Assembly (NCBI GenBank): GCA_000432655.1
Contig: HF986335.1
Span: forward strand, 12,195-60,872
DNA: 48,678 bases
Origin: Bacteroides sp. CAG:1060
GTDB lineage: Bacteria > Bacteroidota > Bacteroidia > Bacteroidales > UBA932
Direction: 5' to 3'
Under the pieces are notes generated by a model. It was not told where the DNA came from, made no database searches, and worked only from the letters and a program-made list of their open reading frames with translations. Numbering within the stretch: the stretch's first letter is position 1; every line of letters begins with the position of its first letter. The translations under genes were made by a program, and so were the position numbers. Positions 23,901-33,069 of the stretch are shown here, one piece after another.

Positions 23901-25467
23901 TCCGTTGGTGTTCGCAAGCGGTCCCGGCTCGGAAAGCCGTCAGAATATCGGAACCGGTGTCTTCTTCGGTATGATTGTAGGCATATCGGTCGGAATTGTT
24001 TTTGTGCCGTTTTTCTTTGTGACGATATACAAAATGAAGGCGTATCTCTCTAAAATGCGTCCGAAAATGAAAACAATTATCGGAGGTGGGAAGTCGTTTA
24101 TGTCAATACTGGTATTAGTGGCGGCTTCTGCAATGACTTTGAACTCCTGCTCGACGTCAAGATATTGTCAGGAACCGGATTTGGAGTCAGTACCGCAGGC
24201 CTTCTTCGCGCAGGACGGGGATGGCAGCATTGCGGACCTGGGCTGGAAGGATGTCTTTAAGGAGCCTGAACTCCAGGAACTTATAGAGACTGCGCTGACT
24301 TACAACAAAGATGTGCTGATAGCGGCGGAAAGGCTCAATGAACTGCGCTACAAATACAGGATGCAGAAGGCTTCCCAACTGCCTGCCGTGTCTGCGAAAG
24401 CTTATGCGCAGGATGATCATAGCAATTATGGTGGCACAAGCAAAAGTCCTGACGATATTGAATTCGGGTTAAAGGCTTCGCTTAGCTGGGAAGTGGATTT
24501 CTGGGGACGCCTGAAATGGGCAAACCGGGAGAAACTGGTTGATTACCTGGCTGCCGAGGATGCGCAGAAGTCTGTGAGAATGAGTATTGTGGCCAGTGTG
24601 GCGTCCGCCTATTATGAGCTTGTCGGCTTGGACCGGAAGATGGAGATTGTTTCCAATACCGTGGAGACCAGGCGTGAATCCGTGAAACAGGCAAAACTCA
24701 GGGCCGAGGGTGGTCTGACTTCGGAGATTCCTTACCGGCAGGCTCTTGTGGAATTTGCTTCGTCCAAGGCGATGATTCCTGATCTTGAGAAACAGATTGC
24801 GCTGAAGGAGAGCGAGTTGTGCTTTATTACCGGCTCGTATCCTAAGGAAATTGCGCGAAATGTCTCGGCTTCGGACATTTACGGTGATTCTGATGTGCCG
24901 ACGGGCGTTTTGTCTGACATTTTGAAGCGCAGGCCTGATCTGATGGCATCGCGGCATTCGTTGAAGGCGGCCGAGGCACGTGTGGGTATTTCCAATGCGG
25001 AGCGTTTTCCGTCCTTCGTGATAAATCTCGGTGCAGGTCTGGAAAATGATGAGCTCAAGAGTTTTTTGAACTCTCCGTTCTGGTTTACCGGTGCTACGCT
25101 GGCTTCTCCGATTTTAGAGTTCGGAAAGCGTAAAGCGGCAATGAAGGCAGCGGTATCTTCTTATGAGCAGTCCCGTCTCAAATATGAGAAGGCTGTTTTA
25201 CAGGCATTCAGAGAGGTTTATGATGCTACCGTCGGGTTCCAGTCGGCGCGTTCCGATTCCTATGCTAAATCTGTAATGGAAGAGGCTGCCGGGAAGTATA
25301 TCGCTCTGGCGAACAGTCAGTACATCAACGGCGTTATCAGTTATATCGACGTATTGGATGCCCAGCGTAAGTATTTGTCCTCCCAAATTGAATTCAACGA
25401 GGCCAAAACCCGGGAGAATCTTGCGTTGGTAAGTCTTTACAAGGCTCTTGGCGGCGGCTGGAATTAA
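20959..25467 (+). CDS. RND efflux pump fused to TolC-like outer-membrane lipoprotein channel
   Basis: One uninterrupted frame of 1502 residues. Residues 1 to about 1036 are a complete HAE1/AcrB-type permease, with the proton-relay Asp408-Asp409 in IGIVVDDAIVVVENVD and Lys935 in VGLVAKNAILIVEF. Residues about 1048-1502 are a complete OprM/TolC-type factor (helical repeats such as LRAEGGLTSEIPYRQALVEF and ILKRRPDLMASRHSLKAAEA). Between them, Met1037 and Met1048 begin what looks like a lipoprotein signal: a hydrophobic stretch ending LNSC with Cys1064. GGAGG lies 13 bases before the codon for Met1048. Thus the channel may be made as a fusion then cut by signal peptidase II, or initiated internally. 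The pump exports amphiphilic toxins by proton antiport. Confidence 0.93.
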   Translation: MKSDFFIDRPVFSTVISIIIVLVGIIGLTLLPVDQYPKIVPPVVSVSTSYPGANSQTVSQAVATPIEQSLNGTPGMLYMESSSSNSGWYSATLTFDISTDPDLAAVEVQNRVKLAESRLPAEVVQNGISVEKESSSKLMTITIMSDDPKFDEVYLSNYTTLNIQDRLRRVAGVGGVSNVGSRYYAMQIWVQPDKMASLGITVKDLQSALKDQNREAAAGVLGQQPIADVDVTIPITAPGRLSSVEEFENIVVRTDEDGAIIRLKDVARVSLEAQSYNTESGINARNAAVVNVYMLPGANAMEVAENVRTEMKAISASFPEGMSYNIPFDMTTYISESIHHVYRTLFEALFLVILVVFLSLQNIRATLVPAIAVPISLIGTFGVMLIFGFSLNMMTLLGLILAIGIVVDDAIVVVENVDRIMATEHLSPYEATKKAMREIGGALVAMSLVLCAVFVPVSFLSGITGQLFRQFTVTIAVSVIISTIVALTLSPVMCSKFLRPHSEGGSKNFLFNKINLWMDSGTSFFTKMVRLAVNNSRRMFAFFGVAIIGIFVLARIVPQSFIPKEDQGYFTVELELPMGATLERTRAVTDRAMEFLLRQHDVDYVLNVTGSSPRVGTTQSGSTLTVILKPWNQRKVADMTKTIAMVRDTLSRYPESKVYISTPPVIPGLGTSGGFSMVLEARGDATYQDLQNATDTLLYYASKRKELTGLSSGMQADIPQLYFDADRDKIQLLGLSMADVFATLKAFTGAIYVNDFNMYNRIYRVYIQADAPYRAHTDNLNLFFMKSSGGTMIPVNALGNTHYTTGPGTIKRFNMYNSSTINGEAANGVSSGDALAILQKVADEHLPDNIGVEWSGMSYQEKKEGGQTGLVLALALLFVFLFLAAQYESWLVPVAVILSLPIAIAGAYLGVAILGMESNIYFQIGLVMLVGLVAKNAILIVEFAKDEVESGKDVVEAAITAAKLRFRPIVMTSLAFILGMLPLVFASGPGSESRQNIGTGVFFGMIVGISVGIVFVPFFFVTIYKMKAYLSKMRPKMKTIIGGGKSFMSILVLVAASAMTLNSCSTSRYCQEPDLESVPQAFFAQDGDGSIADLGWKDVFKEPELQELIETALTYNKDVLIAAERLNELRYKYRMQKASQLPAVSAKAYAQDDHSNYGGTSKSPDDIEFGLKASLSWEVDFWGRLKWANREKLVDYLAAEDAQKSVRMSIVASVASAYYELVGLDRKMEIVSNTVETRRESVKQAKLRAEGGLTSEIPYRQALVEFASSKAMIPDLEKQIALKESELCFITGSYPKEIARNVSASDIYGDSDVPTGVLSDILKRRPDLMASRHSLKAAEARVGISNAERFPSFVINLGAGLENDELKSFLNSPFWFTGATLASPILEFGKRKAAMKAAVSSYEQSRLKYEKAVLQAFREVYDATVGFQSARSDSYAKSVMEEAAGKYIALANSQYINGVISYIDVLDAQRKYLSSQIEFNEAKTRENLALVSLYKALGGGWN

Positions 25468-25495
25468 GTAATCTATTTAACTCAAAAACTTTTAC

Positions 25496-25503
25496 TAAAT
25501 TTG
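25496..25503 (+). promoter_or_regulatory. Putative -7 element for the SPOR lipoprotein operon
   Basis: TAAATTTG fits TAnnTTTG, 25 bases before the ATG at 25529. It suggests a new transcription unit after the efflux genes. The -33 element is not clear. Confidence 0.45.
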
Positions 25504-25528
25504 CAGATTAGGTTAATTGTCAGAATAT

Positions 25529-26044
25529 ATGAGATTTTGCGCCTCGAAAACAGCAGTTCTACTGCTTCTTTGCATTAGCGTTTCTTCTTGCGATTTGTTC
25601 AGAAGAATTGCAGGAAGACCGACGTCTTCTGATATTGAGAAGAAGCGTGCTGCTATAGAGATGGAACAGAAAGCGCACAATGACAGGATTGACTCGCTTA
25701 AGACAGTGCAGAGGCAGCTGTCAGATTCTCTTGCGACACTTGACTCCATACGTATTCTCAATAGCTCACTGGTAGAGGCCAGGCAACTCTCGGATGAGGA
25801 GAGAAGCCGGTTGCCGCATGCCTATTACATTGTGGTGGGCGCTTTTTCGAATCAGGACAATGCCCGGAAGTTCTCGGAAAATGCTAACCTTTCCGGATAT
25901 CCAGCAACTATGATACGCTATCGCAACGGATTCACCGCGGTGGGCGTCTGTCCTTCCGACCGACTGACAGATGCGTATCATTCCCTTAAGCAGGTGCGGG
26001 AGAGCGGATTCTGTCCGGACGCATGGATTCTCAACAACAGATAG
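25529..26044 (+). CDS. SPOR-domain lipoprotein
   Basis: I use the ATG at 25529; a TTG 12 bases earlier is in frame but would lengthen the signal peptide unnaturally. The 171-residue product has a lipoprotein signal peptide ending VSSC, a charged coiled-coil-like region (about residues 36-90), and a C-terminal SPOR domain (about 98-171, beginning HAYYIVVGAFSNQDNARKF). SPOR domains bind denuded septal peptidoglycan, so a division- or envelope-related role is likely. It is followed after 3 bases by the M28-like gene, indicating an operon. Confidence 0.9.
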   Translation: MRFCASKTAVLLLLCISVSSCDLFRRIAGRPTSSDIEKKRAAIEMEQKAHNDRIDSLKTVQRQLSDSLATLDSIRILNSSLVEARQLSDEERSRLPHAYYIVVGAFSNQDNARKFSENANLSGYPATMIRYRNGFTAVGVCPSDRLTDAYHSLKQVRESGFCPDAWILNNR

Positions 26045-26047
26045 GCT

Positions 26048-27370
26048 ATGCTGAAAAAATTCGTTACGTTATTGGTTGTTCTGGTCTCGACAAACTGTTT
26101 TGCACAGTTTGCCGGGTCTTCGCTTGAGGGCCTGAGTGACAGTGAGGTTGTCAGCAGCATGAAAGAGCAGGTGGGGTACATTGCTTCCGCAATGCTGGAA
26201 GGACGGGCCGCCGGCTCGGAAGGCGAGAGGATGGCAGCGGAATTCATCAGTTCGGAATTTGCATCATACGGACTTGAATTCCTGAGCGGGGACGGATTGG
26301 AGACGTTCGGTATCCTTCAGGAGTCGGGAGATACGCTGCGTTCGCGGAATGTGGTGGCTTTTATTCCCGGATATGACAAGGAGCTGAAAAACCGCTATGT
26401 GGTGATATGTGCCAGGATGGACAATTTGGGCTCCGCCCGCATAAATATCAACAGGGAGCAGCATGACAAGATTTATTATGGGGCCAATGGAAACGCTTCT
26501 GGCCTTTCAATGATGCTCCAGCTTGCCAGAAAGCTTAGTATCAACAGGGTGCTTCTGAAGCGTTCGGTCATTTTCCTTGCGGCCGGAGCCTCGCAGAACT
26601 CTTCTGCCGGATCATGGTATTTTCTCAACCGGTCGTTCGGCAACGGAATCAGGATTGACGCCTGTGTCAACCTCGATATGCTCGGACTTCCATCCAACGG
26701 GTTCTATGCCTATACGTCGTCCAATCAGGATATCAATGACCTGATTGCGGAACTTTCCGGTACGCTTCAGCCGGTGCTGCCTCGTGTCGTGGCTGAGGAA
26801 CCGGTGGCATCCGATCATAGATCCTTCTACGAAAAAGAGATTCCTTCTGTCTTGTTCACTACCGGGATGTATCCCGAATACAATACTGAGAGAGACACCC
26901 CGTCCATTCTTGAATATCAGGACATGGAGCGGGAACTTGAGTATATCTACAATTTTTCACTGTCCCTTGTCAACAGGAAGGCCATAGAGTTCAGAAGAGA
27001 CAATGCCGTGCGGGCGAGACAGAGTTCCGGTGATGTCTATTCCTATGCGGACTGTGACGTGAAACCTCGTTTCCTTGGTTCCAGTGACCCCTCTGATTTC
27101 CTGCGCAAGTGGGTATATGTGTATCAGAGATATCCTCGGGAAGCGGTGCGGGACGGAATACAGGGCAGGGTGCTCGTGGATTTTATAATTGACCAGAAAG
27201 GCAAGGTCACTGATGTCAAGGTGGCGAAAGGTGTGGATGAACTTCTGGATGCGGAGGCTGTAAGGGTCATTTCTTCGTCCCCGGACTGGAAGCCGGCCAT
27301 GATGGGCGGGAAGAAAGTGAAATGCGCCATGTCGGTGTATGTGGATTTTAAATTGCAAAAAAGAAAATAA
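26048..27370 (+). CDS. M28-like pseudopeptidase fused to TonB C-terminal domain
   Basis: The 440-residue protein has a signal peptide ([20 protein letters not shown]). Residues about 35-320 follow the M28 aminopeptidase pattern: [75 protein letters not shown]. Set against the usual zinc motifs (GxHxD, DDN, EE, NLDM, YHT), four of five ligands are replaced (Arg123, Gly148, Gln183, Asn279) and the general-base Glu is Ser182; only Asp210 is kept. Residues about 350-440 form a TonB C-terminal domain ([20 protein letters not shown]). It is probably a non-catalytic periplasmic binding protein. leuS starts 11 bases downstream. Confidence 0.87.
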   Translation: MLKKFVTLLVVLVSTNCFAQFAGSSLEGLSDSEVVSSMKEQVGYIASAMLEGRAAGSEGERMAAEFISSEFASYGLEFLSGDGLETFGILQESGDTLRSRNVVAFIPGYDKELKNRYVVICARMDNLGSARININREQHDKIYYGANGNASGLSMMLQLARKLSINRVLLKRSVIFLAAGASQNSSAGSWYFLNRSFGNGIRIDACVNLDMLGLPSNGFYAYTSSNQDINDLIAELSGTLQPVLPRVVAEEPVASDHRSFYEKEIPSVLFTTGMYPEYNTERDTPSILEYQDMERELEYIYNFSLSLVNRKAIEFRRDNAVRARQSSGDVYSYADCDVKPRFLGSSDPSDFLRKWVYVYQRYPREAVRDGIQGRVLVDFIIDQKGKVTDVKVAKGVDELLDAEAVRVISSSPDWKPAMMGGKKVKCAMSVYVDFKLQKRK

Positions 27371-27381
27371 AGAAATATACG

Positions 27382-30117
27382 ATGGATTACGATTTCAAGT
27401 CGATTGAGCAGAAGTGGCAGGCCTATTGGGCAGCCAATAAAGAGTTCAAGGTAAAGGAGGACAGCTCCAAACCCAAGTATTATGTGCTTGACATGTTCCC
27501 TTATCCTTCAGGCGCAGGACTTCATGTCGGTCACCCTCTTGGATACATTGCGAGTGATATTTATGCCAGATACAAGAGACTGAAGGGGTTCAATGTCCTT
27601 CATCCTATGGGATATGACGCCTTCGGACTTCCGGCGGAGCAATATGCCATCCAGACTGGTCAGCATCCAGAGGTCACTACGGAAGAGAATGTGAAGCGTT
27701 ACCGCTGTCAGTTGGACCGTATCGGCTTTTCGTACGATTGGGACAGGGAAGTGCGTACCTGTGATCCTGAGTTCTACAAATGGACGCAGTGGGCTTTTCT
27801 GAAGATGTTTGACAGCTGGTATGACCCTTCCGCAGACCGGGCAAGGCCAATATCCGAGCTTGTCAGCCGATTTGAAAGCGAGGGGTATGATGACGTGTCG
27901 CCGGAGCAGTGGAAGTCTGCGTCCGAGAAGGAAAAGTCGGATATTCTGATGCGTTACAGGATTGCTTATCAGGGTGAGACATCTGTCAATTGGTGCGAAG
28001 GACTTGGAACTGTTCTGGCCAACGATGAGGTGAAGGACGGATTGAGCGTAAGAGGCGGATATCCTGTCGAGCAGAAGAAGATGACGCAGTGGCAGCTCCG
28101 CGTGTCAGCGTATGCCGGCCGTCTGCTCGACTCAATTGAGACTCTTGACTGGTCGGATTCGCTGAAAGAGATGCAGCGCAACTGGATAGGCCGCTCTGAA
28201 GGAACTGAAATGGTCTTTGATACTGTGTGCGGGGACAAGCATCTTCCGATCACTATCTTTACGACGCGCGCCGATACCGTATTCGGCGTGACATTCATGG
28301 TGCTGGCTCCTGAAAGCGAGCTTGTGGAGCAGTTGACAACGGAGGACTGCAAAGAGGAAGTGGCTGCGTACGTGGCGTCTGTCAAGAAGAAAACGGAGCG
28401 GGAGAGGATTGCGGAGACAAAGTCCGTTACCGGAGTATTCTCCGGTTCTTATGGAATAAATCCCCTTACCGGAGAGAAGGTGCCTATTTGGATATCCGAG
28501 TATGTGCTTGCCGGTTATGGAACCGGTGCCATCATGGCTGTGCCTGCGCATGACAGCAGGGATTATGCGTTTGCGAAGAAGTTCGGGCTTCCGATTGTGC
28601 CGTTGATTGAGGGTTGTGACGTGTCTGAGCAGAGTTTTGATGCCAAGGACGGAGTGATGTGCAATTCGGGCTTCCTGAACGGTATGAAGGTAAAGGATGC
28701 CATCGAGGCTGCAAAAGACTATGTTGAGGCGCACGGGCTGGGACACAGAAAGACCAATTATCGCTTGAGGGACGCTATTTTCTCACGTCAGCGTTATTGG
28801 GGCGAACCTTTCCCGATTTACTATAAGGATGGTATTCCAACGCCGCTTCCGGAGTCGGAACTTCCTTTGAGACTCCCTGAAATAGATTCTTACAAACCGT
28901 CTCCTGACGGTCAGCCGCCGCTTTCCCGTGCCAAGGACTGGACATATAAGGGCTATCCGTTGGAGAAGAGCACGATGCCTGGATTTGCAGGTTCAAGTGC
29001 CTACTATCTCAGATATATGGACCCTCACAACGACAAGGCGCTTGTGAGCAAGGAAGCCGATGAGTATTGGCGCAGTGTGGATTTGTATGTAGGCGGTACC
29101 GAGCATGCCACAGGACATCTGATATATTCTCGATTCTGGAACAAGTTCCTTTATGATTTAGGGTATGTGTGCGAGGATGAGCCGTTCCGCAAACTTGTCA
29201 ATCAGGGCATGATTCAGGGACGCTCGAATTTCGTGTACAGAATTGTGGGGACGAATACGTTCGTTTCTGCCGGACTCAAGTCTTCTTACGATACGACGGA
29301 GATGCATGTGGATATCAATATCGTGCATAATGACAGGCTTGATGTCGAGGCTTTCCGCAAATGGCGCCCGGAGTTTGAGAACGCCGAGTTTATATTGGAA
29401 GACGGAGAGTATATCTGCGGATGGGCAGTGGAAAAGATGAGCAAGAGTATGTATAATGTGGTGAATCCGGATGATATCTGCAATACGTACGGTGCTGATA
29501 CTTTGAGACTTTATGAGATGTTCCTCGGCCCTGTGGAGCAGAGCAAGCCGTGGGATACAAAGGGAATTGACGGAGTGAACCGTTTCCTGAAGAAGTTCTG
29601 GCGTCTCTTCTATGACAGGGAAAAGTGGCTTGTTGTCGATGATAAGGCTACGCCGGAAGAATTGAAAGTCCTTCATAAACTTATTGCCAAGGAGCAGGAA
29701 GATATAGAAGTATTCTCGTACAACACCACAATCAGTGCGTTCATGATTGCTGTCAATGAACTTGGAGCCCTCAAGTGTGCCAAGAGGGAGATTCTCGAGC
29801 CTCTGGTGGTTCTCCTTTCTCCTTTTGCACCGCACGTGTCTGAAGAGCTGTGGCATTCGCTTGGCAATGAAGGCAGTGTGACATACGCCAGGTTCCCTGA
29901 ATATGTGGCTGCGTATGCTGCCGATGATACTGTTACTTATCCGGTGCAGTTCAATGGCAAGATGCGGTTTACGGTAGATATGGCCAAGAGCGCGACCCCT
30001 GCTGAAGTGGAGGCTCAGGTGCGTTCTCTTGAACAGACGGCCAAGTGGTCTGCCGGCATGAATATAGTCAAGGTAATAGTAGTTCCAGGTAGAATTATAA
30101 ACATAGTATTGAAATGA
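27382..30117 (+). CDS. leuS: Leucine--tRNA ligase
   Basis: The 911-residue class I synthetase has the HIGH motif as HVGH (residues 48-51, after [10 protein letters not shown]) and KMSKS at 685-689. Between them is the CP1 editing domain ([15 protein letters not shown] is its conserved threonine-rich segment). It is somewhat longer than the E. coli enzyme (860). It charges tRNA-Leu and edits mischarged tRNA in the cytoplasm. Its stop overlaps the first YitT gene by four bases (ATGA), so the transporter-like genes are translationally coupled to it. Confidence 0.97.
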   Translation: MDYDFKSIEQKWQAYWAANKEFKVKEDSSKPKYYVLDMFPYPSGAGLHVGHPLGYIASDIYARYKRLKGFNVLHPMGYDAFGLPAEQYAIQTGQHPEVTTEENVKRYRCQLDRIGFSYDWDREVRTCDPEFYKWTQWAFLKMFDSWYDPSADRARPISELVSRFESEGYDDVSPEQWKSASEKEKSDILMRYRIAYQGETSVNWCEGLGTVLANDEVKDGLSVRGGYPVEQKKMTQWQLRVSAYAGRLLDSIETLDWSDSLKEMQRNWIGRSEGTEMVFDTVCGDKHLPITIFTTRADTVFGVTFMVLAPESELVEQLTTEDCKEEVAAYVASVKKKTERERIAETKSVTGVFSGSYGINPLTGEKVPIWISEYVLAGYGTGAIMAVPAHDSRDYAFAKKFGLPIVPLIEGCDVSEQSFDAKDGVMCNSGFLNGMKVKDAIEAAKDYVEAHGLGHRKTNYRLRDAIFSRQRYWGEPFPIYYKDGIPTPLPESELPLRLPEIDSYKPSPDGQPPLSRAKDWTYKGYPLEKSTMPGFAGSSAYYLRYMDPHNDKALVSKEADEYWRSVDLYVGGTEHATGHLIYSRFWNKFLYDLGYVCEDEPFRKLVNQGMIQGRSNFVYRIVGTNTFVSAGLKSSYDTTEMHVDINIVHNDRLDVEAFRKWRPEFENAEFILEDGEYICGWAVEKMSKSMYNVVNPDDICNTYGADTLRLYEMFLGPVEQSKPWDTKGIDGVNRFLKKFWRLFYDREKWLVVDDKATPEELKVLHKLIAKEQEDIEVFSYNTTISAFMIAVNELGALKCAKREILEPLVVLLSPFAPHVSEELWHSLGNEGSVTYARFPEYVAAYAADDTVTYPVQFNGKMRFTVDMAKSATPAEVEAQVRSLEQTAKWSAGMNIVKVIVVPGRIINIVLK

Positions 30118-31034
30118 CGGACAGGCGTAAACTCTTGAGCACGGTGAAGGATTATCTGATTCTCACTGTCGCTTCTTTCCTTTTTGCATTCGCATGGGAG
30201 GGATTCATGATACCTAATGGAATGTCTGCCGGCGGAATGATGGGACTCTGTACTATCGTCCAGTACGCCACGGGAGGATTCATTCAGGCTCAGTACTCCT
30301 ATATTGTGATCAATGCAGTGCTTATTATCGTGGCGGTTCTTGCCATGGGGATAGGTTTTGGATTCAAGACTATCTATTGTATAGTGGTATCTTCGCTGGC
30401 GATGGGTCTGGTGGGCAGTCTCGACTCCCTTCACAGTGCGCCTGGAGAGTTCCTGTTTATTCAGGAAAGGGTGCTTATACCTGTTTTTGCCGGTGCGATA
30501 GAGGCTATCGGTATAGGACTGATTCTAAGATATGGAGGAAGTACGGGCGGTACTGATATCATTTCTCTGATGGTCAATAAATACTGGCCCATATCGTTGA
30601 GTATGATTTATCTTGTCACGGATGTGGTAATCTGCTCGCTGCTTCTGTTCCTTCCGGAGAAGAATTTCTCGGATATGTGCTATGGCTTGGAAGAACTTGT
30701 GGTATTCTCCCTTATGATAGATATCGTGGTGGGCGGAAAGCGCTCTTCTTATCAGTTGCTTGTTTTCTCCGAACACTACAAGGAGATAGCGGATCATATT
30801 ATTACCAATATGGACCGTGGGGTGACTCTCCTCAAAGCCCAGGGCTGGTACACGAAGAAAGACAAGGACGTTCTGCTTATCCTTATAAATCAGAAAGAAC
30901 TTCCGTCTCTTACCAGAGTGATAAAAGAGGTGGACCCTCGCGCCTTCATGTCAATCTCTCCTACCAACAATGTGTATGGGGAGGGCTTTGAAGAGATTAA
31001 AACTGGAGTATCGCTTAAGAAGAAAAAGAAATAA
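30114..31034 (+). CDS. YitT family membrane protein, first copy
   Basis: The 306-residue protein has about six membrane helices in an N-terminal YitT_membrane domain ([33 protein letters not shown]) and a C-terminal soluble DUF2179 domain (about residues 220-300, with [20 protein letters not shown]). The family is widespread in Firmicutes and Bacteroidota; the transported substrate, if any, is not established. It overlaps leuS and is followed after 5 bases by a paralogue of similar length and order of motifs. Confidence 0.9.
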   Translation: MTDRRKLLSTVKDYLILTVASFLFAFAWEGFMIPNGMSAGGMMGLCTIVQYATGGFIQAQYSYIVINAVLIIVAVLAMGIGFGFKTIYCIVVSSLAMGLVGSLDSLHSAPGEFLFIQERVLIPVFAGAIEAIGIGLILRYGGSTGGTDIISLMVNKYWPISLSMIYLVTDVVICSLLLFLPEKNFSDMCYGLEELVVFSLMIDIVVGGKRSSYQLLVFSEHYKEIADHIITNMDRGVTLLKAQGWYTKKDKDVLLILINQKELPSLTRVIKEVDPRAFMSISPTNNVYGEGFEEIKTGVSLKKKKK

Positions 31035-31039
31035 GCATT

Positions 31040-31975
31040 ATGGACATTCTTAAAAAAAATGTATTGGTGACATTCAAAGAATATGTCCTCATTACAATAG
31101 GTGTTCTTGCATACGTATTGGGTTGGACTACGTTTCTTGTCCCTAACAATCTTATCGGTGGCGGTGTTACCGGTATAGCTTCCATTATACAGTACGCTAC
31201 GGGAATCAGAATCGGTTATACGTATTTTGTGGTGAATATGGGCCTGATTACGGCTGCGCTTTTCGTGTTGGGGAAAGGTTTTGGCGGCAAGACCATTTAT
31301 GCTACCATACTTGCGTCCGTTGCGATGAATATCATGCAGTCCGTGATGCCTTCGGACATTACCCAGATTCTTGCCATCGACAACGGAAAGCTGATGTGTA
31401 CCATAATGGGAGGCATTCTTTCCGGTGCCGGCATAGGAATAACAATATCGCAGGGAGGAAGTACCGGAGGCACGGATATCATAGCACTTATGATCAATAA
31501 ATACAGGAACGTCTCTCCGGGCAGGCTGATTATGATGACGGATGTGTTGATTATCCTTTCTTCACTTTTCGTACCTTCATATATGCCTGACGGCTCTCTT
31601 ATGCCATGGGCGGACAAGATTACCACCGTGGTGTATGGTTTTATCCTTGTGGTGATTGTAAGTACGGTGCTTGACCTCTATCTGTCCGGCTCACGTCAGT
31701 CCGTGCAGATATTTGTCTTGTCCAACAAGTACAAGGAGATAGCTGACGCCATCACGAACGATCTTCACAGGGGCGTGACTGTTCTTGACGGAAAGGGCTG
31801 GTACACGAAAAATGAGGTGAACGTGGTGATGGTGATTACCCGCAAGACGGACCTGAGTGTGTTCCTTAAATACATCAATGCCATTGATCCGGATGCGTTC
31901 GTATCAGTGTCATCGGTGACCGGGGTCTATGGAAAGGGCTTCGATACCATGAAGTTCTCTAAAAAAAGAAAATAA
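31040..31975 (+). CDS. YitT family membrane protein, second copy
   Basis: This 311-residue protein is a paralogue of the preceding gene, sharing [33 protein letters not shown] and GVTVLDGKGWYTKNEVNVVM at equivalent positions, with a DUF2179 C-terminal domain. The two copies differ clearly in sequence, so the duplication is old, and they could form a heteromer. A basic tail (FSKKRK) ends the protein. It closes the SPOR-M28-leuS-yitT run. Confidence 0.9.
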   Translation: MDILKKNVLVTFKEYVLITIGVLAYVLGWTTFLVPNNLIGGGVTGIASIIQYATGIRIGYTYFVVNMGLITAALFVLGKGFGGKTIYATILASVAMNIMQSVMPSDITQILAIDNGKLMCTIMGGILSGAGIGITISQGGSTGGTDIIALMINKYRNVSPGRLIMMTDVLIILSSLFVPSYMPDGSLMPWADKITTVVYGFILVVIVSTVLDLYLSGSRQSVQIFVLSNKYKEIADAITNDLHRGVTVLDGKGWYTKNEVNVVMVITRKTDLSVFLKYINAIDPDAFVSVSSVTGVYGKGFDTMKFSKKRK

Positions 31976-32043
31976 AGAGATAATAAACATACATTTCAGG
32001 CTCTGAGTAGTCTGAGAGGCCTGTCAGGAAAGGTCTGGCGTTG

Positions 32044-32051
32044 TATATTTG
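32044..32051 (+). promoter_or_regulatory. Putative -7 element for the membrane AraC-type gene
   Basis: TATATTTG fits TAnnTTTG, 19 bases before the ATG at 32071. No clear -33 element is seen. Confidence 0.45.
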
Positions 32052-32070
32052 CTTAAAATAATATAACACC

Positions 32071-33069
32071 ATGACCTTTTCTTGTATCCGCTTATCCGAA
32101 CTTATCTCTTTGTTTTGTGCGTTCTGTCCGGTGTTGACGGTGTTTCCCATAGTAGGACGTGGCTTCAGCATATCATTGTTTGCAGCGACCTTGCCTATAG
32201 CCGAGATAATTCTGGTAAACTTCCCTGTGGGTGATGAGAAGTGTTATCCTACTTTGGTTCTGGCACTGATGTCTGCAGCTGTCGAGATAGCATATCTGAT
32301 GACTTCCATGGAAGTGCGGTTATTGTATCTTCTGTTGGACTTACTGGTGCTTGCTATTGTGGCCATTCGTTTTCATGAAAGGTATTTCTGTGTCCGAAGA
32401 CTGTTTCGGGCAATAGATTTCTGGAATGTGATGCTTTTTATATCACGCCTCATGCTTCTGGCTATTCTGAATGTGCAGAAAGCTGTTGTGCTTGCGGTTG
32501 TCGGGAATCCTTTTGGAATGTATGGTTTGACTGTCGTGGGGGCTTTTACTTATGCTTTTCTGCTATATTGCAGCAGAACCGGACATTTTATTATGATAGG
32601 GGAGAGGAAGGAAAAAGAGTTGAGAGCTCTGATGAAGGCGTATTCGGAGTCGGCCTCGGCACCGCGTGACCCGGAAAAAATAAAGAACTCAAAAGAGCCG
32701 GAACTGATGCTGCGGGTATATCGTGTCATGGAAGAAGACAGGCCGTATCTTGATGAGACATTTTCCATCCATAATCTTGCGTCTATGGTATATACCAACA
32801 AGACAACCCTGTCTAAAGCCATCAACACCGCTTCCGGGATGAACTTCTGCCAGTTCGTTAATGACTATCGGATAAGATATGCCATTGAACTTATGGAGAA
32901 GGAGCCCAAATTGAAGGTTTTTGAGTTGTCCGAACGGTCCGGATTTCACAATCAGGTCACTTTCGGAATGGCCTTCAAGATGAAGATGGGCATTACTCCC
33001 GGAGAATATTCTCTGCTGAAACGAAGTCAGCAATTATGTGTACCGGTGTCTTCTGTACCGGATGAGTGA
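32071..33069 (+). CDS. AraC-family transcriptional regulator with membrane N-terminal domain
   Basis: The 332-residue protein has about six hydrophobic helices in its first 185 residues, a charged linker, and an AraC/XylS DNA-binding domain at about 225-320 (FSIHNLASMVYTNKTTLSKA and the second helix-turn-helix ELSERSGFHNQVTFGMAFK). It lacks a periplasmic ligand or two-component domain, so it is a membrane-embedded one-component regulator. Its target is unknown. Its last 77 bases overlap the 3' end of the opposite-strand pseudouridine synthase gene. Confidence 0.9.
   Translation: MTFSCIRLSELISLFCAFCPVLTVFPIVGRGFSISLFAATLPIAEIILVNFPVGDEKCYPTLVLALMSAAVEIAYLMTSMEVRLLYLLLDLLVLAIVAIRFHERYFCVRRLFRAIDFWNVMLFISRLMLLAILNVQKAVVLAVVGNPFGMYGLTVVGAFTYAFLLYCSRTGHFIMIGERKEKELRALMKAYSESASAPRDPEKIKNSKEPELMLRVYRVMEEDRPYLDETFSIHNLASMVYTNKTTLSKAINTASGMNFCQFVNDYRIRYAIELMEKEPKLKVFELSERSGFHNQVTFGMAFKMKMGITPGEYSLLKRSQQLCVPVSSVPDE

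Noticed and set aside
24050..24110. Suspected sequencing error that fuses pump and channel
   Set aside because: The frame stays open through the junction and both Met codons are in phase; no homopolymer run suggests an indel. It remains a possibility to test, so it is listed as a refutation route and not as the preferred reading.
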